DNA of 64,000 nt. Origin: Mucilaginibacter pallidiroseus. GTDB lineage: Bacteria > Bacteroidota > Bacteroidia > Sphingobacteriales > Sphingobacteriaceae. The notes beneath the pieces are model-generated. The model saw only the letters and a list, made by a program, of their open reading frames with translations, ran no database searches and was not told the DNA's origin. Numbering within the stretch: position 1 is the first letter of the stretch; each line of letters starts with the position of its first letter. Made by a program: the position numbers and the translations under genes. The stretch lies in contig NZ_VOEJ01000003.1 of assembly GCF_007846085.1 (NCBI RefSeq), positions 310,001-374,000 of the forward strand, written 5' to 3'. Shown here one piece after another: positions 62,534 to 64,000 of this stretch.

Positions 62534-63820
62534 ATGCAAAAATTAAACAATAAACTCCGGGTTGGGCTTTGGGTAGACTTCAGTACCATTGAAGCAGAAC
62601 ATGGTGGCGGATATTCGTACTATAAGAAGTTGGTTAATGCAATCAATACCTATAAGTTCGACGACACGATAGAAATCGTAAATATCATACTGCAAAACAG
62701 TAATCACTCGCCCGCGGTGTTAAATGGTAACACAATTGAGCTTGTAAAGCCTGCTTATATTACAAAGCATAACAAAAACACCGGGAAAGGCTGGGGATGG
62801 GTTACCCATCATTTAAAATATAAGTCGGTTTTCAGGGGGATTTATAAGACGGCTACAAAAAAGATCCGGAAGAAGATAGGCATCAGTATCGAAGATCAGC
62901 TTAAGGCTAATGGTATTGACGTAGTGTTTTACCTTAATCAAAACATGAATGTTGTAGATTATCCATTTATCTCGGTGCATTGGGATATTGCTCACCGTTC
63001 TACACACCCCTTTCCCGAAACTGCATACGGAGGAAATTACCCTATCAGGGATTCTTATTACAAAGATACGCTTAGTAAAGCCATGTTGCTGCTTTGCGAG
63101 TCTGAGGCAGGCATAAAAGAGCTTTTGTATTATTGTAATTTCTTTCCGCAAAAAGTAAAGCTGCTGCCAATATTTGCAGGTGACATTATTGATTGCGCAT
63201 TCTCTGAAGAAAGCGACCAACAATGCCTATCTGACCATAAGTTAGTCAGACACCAATTTTTCCTGTACCCTGCACAGTTTTGGGCACTAAAAAATCATTA
63301 TAATCTGATTGTTGCTTTTGACGAATTTAAAAAGGTAAATGGGCCCGACGCCGCAAATTATAAGCTGATGCTTTGTGGTACCGATCATGGTAACTTTGCC
63401 TACATCAGCAGCGTTGTGCAAAGCTATGGCTTACAAGACACGGTAATTATGCCGGGCTTTGTAAGCGACAGAGACCTTAACTGTTTTTACAGGAACGCTA
63501 CCGCAATGGTTTTCCCGAGCTTTTTGGGCCCAACCAATATGCCATTGATAGAGGCCTCGCACTTGGGGTGCCCTGTTATCTGTTCGGATCTTACAGGCCA
63601 TCTTGAAATTATGGGCTCCAATGCACTTTACTTCCAGCCGACCGAACCGCGGCAAATAGCCGATCATATGCAGGCGGTGTTGGATAAGGCGTTTAGTGAC
63701 AAGCTAGCAAATGACGCCAAAGCAAATATCTCATCGTCCAAGTTCCGAATAGGCCAGACTTTAGAATACCTTGATGAAGCTTTGATTGAGTTAAGGTCAG
63801 TCAGAAAATGCTGGGAATAG
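62534..63820 (+). CDS. GT4-type glycosyltransferase
   Basis: 428 residues. GT-B fold: ILAVGLWVDFST-type N-terminus (GLWVDFSTIEAEHGGGYSYY), YPAQFWALKNHYNLIVAFDEF, MLCGTDHGNFAYISSVVQSYGLQDTVIMPGFVSDRDL, and the donor motif FPSFLGPTNMPLIEASHLGCPVICSD with the E-x7-E pattern. Likely transfers the sugar made by the neighbouring genes. Last gene of the operon. Confidence 0.88.
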   Translation: MQKLNNKLRVGLWVDFSTIEAEHGGGYSYYKKLVNAINTYKFDDTIEIVNIILQNSNHSPAVLNGNTIELVKPAYITKHNKNTGKGWGWVTHHLKYKSVFRGIYKTATKKIRKKIGISIEDQLKANGIDVVFYLNQNMNVVDYPFISVHWDIAHRSTHPFPETAYGGNYPIRDSYYKDTLSKAMLLLCESEAGIKELLYYCNFFPQKVKLLPIFAGDIIDCAFSEESDQQCLSDHKLVRHQFFLYPAQFWALKNHYNLIVAFDEFKKVNGPDAANYKLMLCGTDHGNFAYISSVVQSYGLQDTVIMPGFVSDRDLNCFYRNATAMVFPSFLGPTNMPLIEASHLGCPVICSDLTGHLEIMGSNALYFQPTEPRQIADHMQAVLDKAFSDKLANDAKANISSSKFRIGQTLEYLDEALIELRSVRKCWE

Positions 63821-63862
63821 ATGTAACTTGATATTGACTATTTTACAAAATATTAAATCAAC

Positions 63863-63890
63863 AAAAAAGCCGCTTCAATTGAAGCGGCTT
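63863..63890 (-). terminator. Intrinsic terminator of the partial minus-strand gene
   Basis: AAGCCGCTTC/GAAGCGGCTT (63867-63890) with loop AATT and an A run on the left of the plus strand, that is a T run for the minus-strand gene ending at 63912. It is also close to the end of the plus-strand operon. Confidence 0.75.
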
Positions 63891-63911
63891 AATAATTTAT
63901 GATCTGTTGCC

Positions 63912-64000
63912 TTATTTAGCTACATACATTACTTCTTTTACAGCTTTAACAACGCGGTCTGCATTTGGCAGGTACTCCTGTATTAAAGTTGGTGCGTAAG
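63912..64000 (-). CDS. Partial C-terminus of a probable 2-oxo-acid dehydrogenase E1-beta subunit
   Basis: Only the last 29 codons are in the window, reading YAPTLIQEYLPNADRVVKAV then KEVMYVAK and TAA. The pattern (Tyr-Ala near the front, LPN, then a basic helix and a Tyr) fits the C-terminus of pyruvate dehydrogenase E1-beta, but the evidence is short. The 5' end is outside the window. Confidence 0.5.
   Translation of the reverse strand, partial: YAPTLIQEYLPNADRVVKAVKEVMYVAK

Noticed and set aside
60205..63820. Full polysaccharide biosynthesis locus
   Set aside because: Only four genes are present, without flippase, polymerase or nucleotide-sugar synthesis; called a small modification operon instead.
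1..64000. CRISPR arrays, prophage, insertion sequences
   Set aside because: No regularly spaced repeats, no integrase, transposase or phage structural genes found; the repeats are short intergenic palindromes.

Overview
The window is chromosomal DNA from a member of the Bacteroidetes, most likely the family Sphingobacteriaceae (Mucilaginibacter/Pedobacter type). Pointers are a GldH gliding lipoprotein, a DUF4175 protein, DUF3078 and Ig-like lipoproteins, a TonB receptor with an N-terminal CarboxypepD_reg domain, promoter -7 boxes of the form TAnnTTTG, few Shine-Dalgarno sequences, and many short intergenic palindromes. This is inferred from gene content; no database search was run. Nearly everything is intact chromosomal housekeeping; I see no phage, insertion sequence or CRISPR array.

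Layout. 1-3.4 kb: end of a DUF4175 protein, an RsbW-like anti-sigma kinase, ybeY and a glutathione peroxidase. 3.8-9.2 kb: pirin, an SDR protein, an ABC-F ATPase, a small membrane protein and mnmG, with two parS-like 16-mers just before mnmG. 9.3-20.3 kb: an Ig-like lipoprotein, gamma-carbonic anhydrase, tRNA-Gly(CCC), divergent nadB/nadA around a 407-base AT-rich gap, a secreted NUC1 nuclease, thiL, rmuC and small lipoproteins. 20.4-33.8 kb: two tandem TPR proteins, holB-ricT-gldH, ruvX, an O-methyltransferase, two tandem glucosaminidases, ffh and rnhB. 33.8-42 kb: a glycosyltransferase, gcvT, a ComB homologue, a MazG-like protein, exonuclease III, a cyclophilin, and a Cys/His-rich small protein beside a TonB receptor. 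42-48.3 kb: the thrA-thrB-thrC operon on the minus strand, followed by a lipoprotein and a HAD phosphatase. 48.4-55.1 kb: rsgA, dtd and a five-gene minus-strand cluster encoding a circularly permuted ATP-grasp enzyme, an alpha-E protein, two transglutaminase-like proteases and an Anbu-type proteasome homologue. 55.3-59.7 kb: a DUF481 protein, a sodium/sugar symporter, xylulokinase and tRNA-Asp. 60.2-63.8 kb: a four-gene sugar modification and glycosyl transfer operon, then the end of a probable 2-oxo-acid dehydrogenase E1-beta gene.

Most interesting. (1) Upstream of thrA there is an uncalled 21-codon leader peptide with nine consecutive Thr/Ile codons, followed by an intrinsic terminator; the last codons of the peptide are complementary to the 5' arm of that terminator. 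This is the architecture of a transcription attenuator responding to charged tRNA-Thr and tRNA-Ile. (2) The Anbu cluster is a complete set of a gene neighbourhood whose biochemistry is unresolved. (3) A C-rich/G-rich palindromic element family sits at gene ends and in one case forms part of the thrB reading frame, adding about 18 residues to the enzyme's N-terminus. (4) Two parS-like sites suggest that this segment lies in the origin-proximal centromere region.
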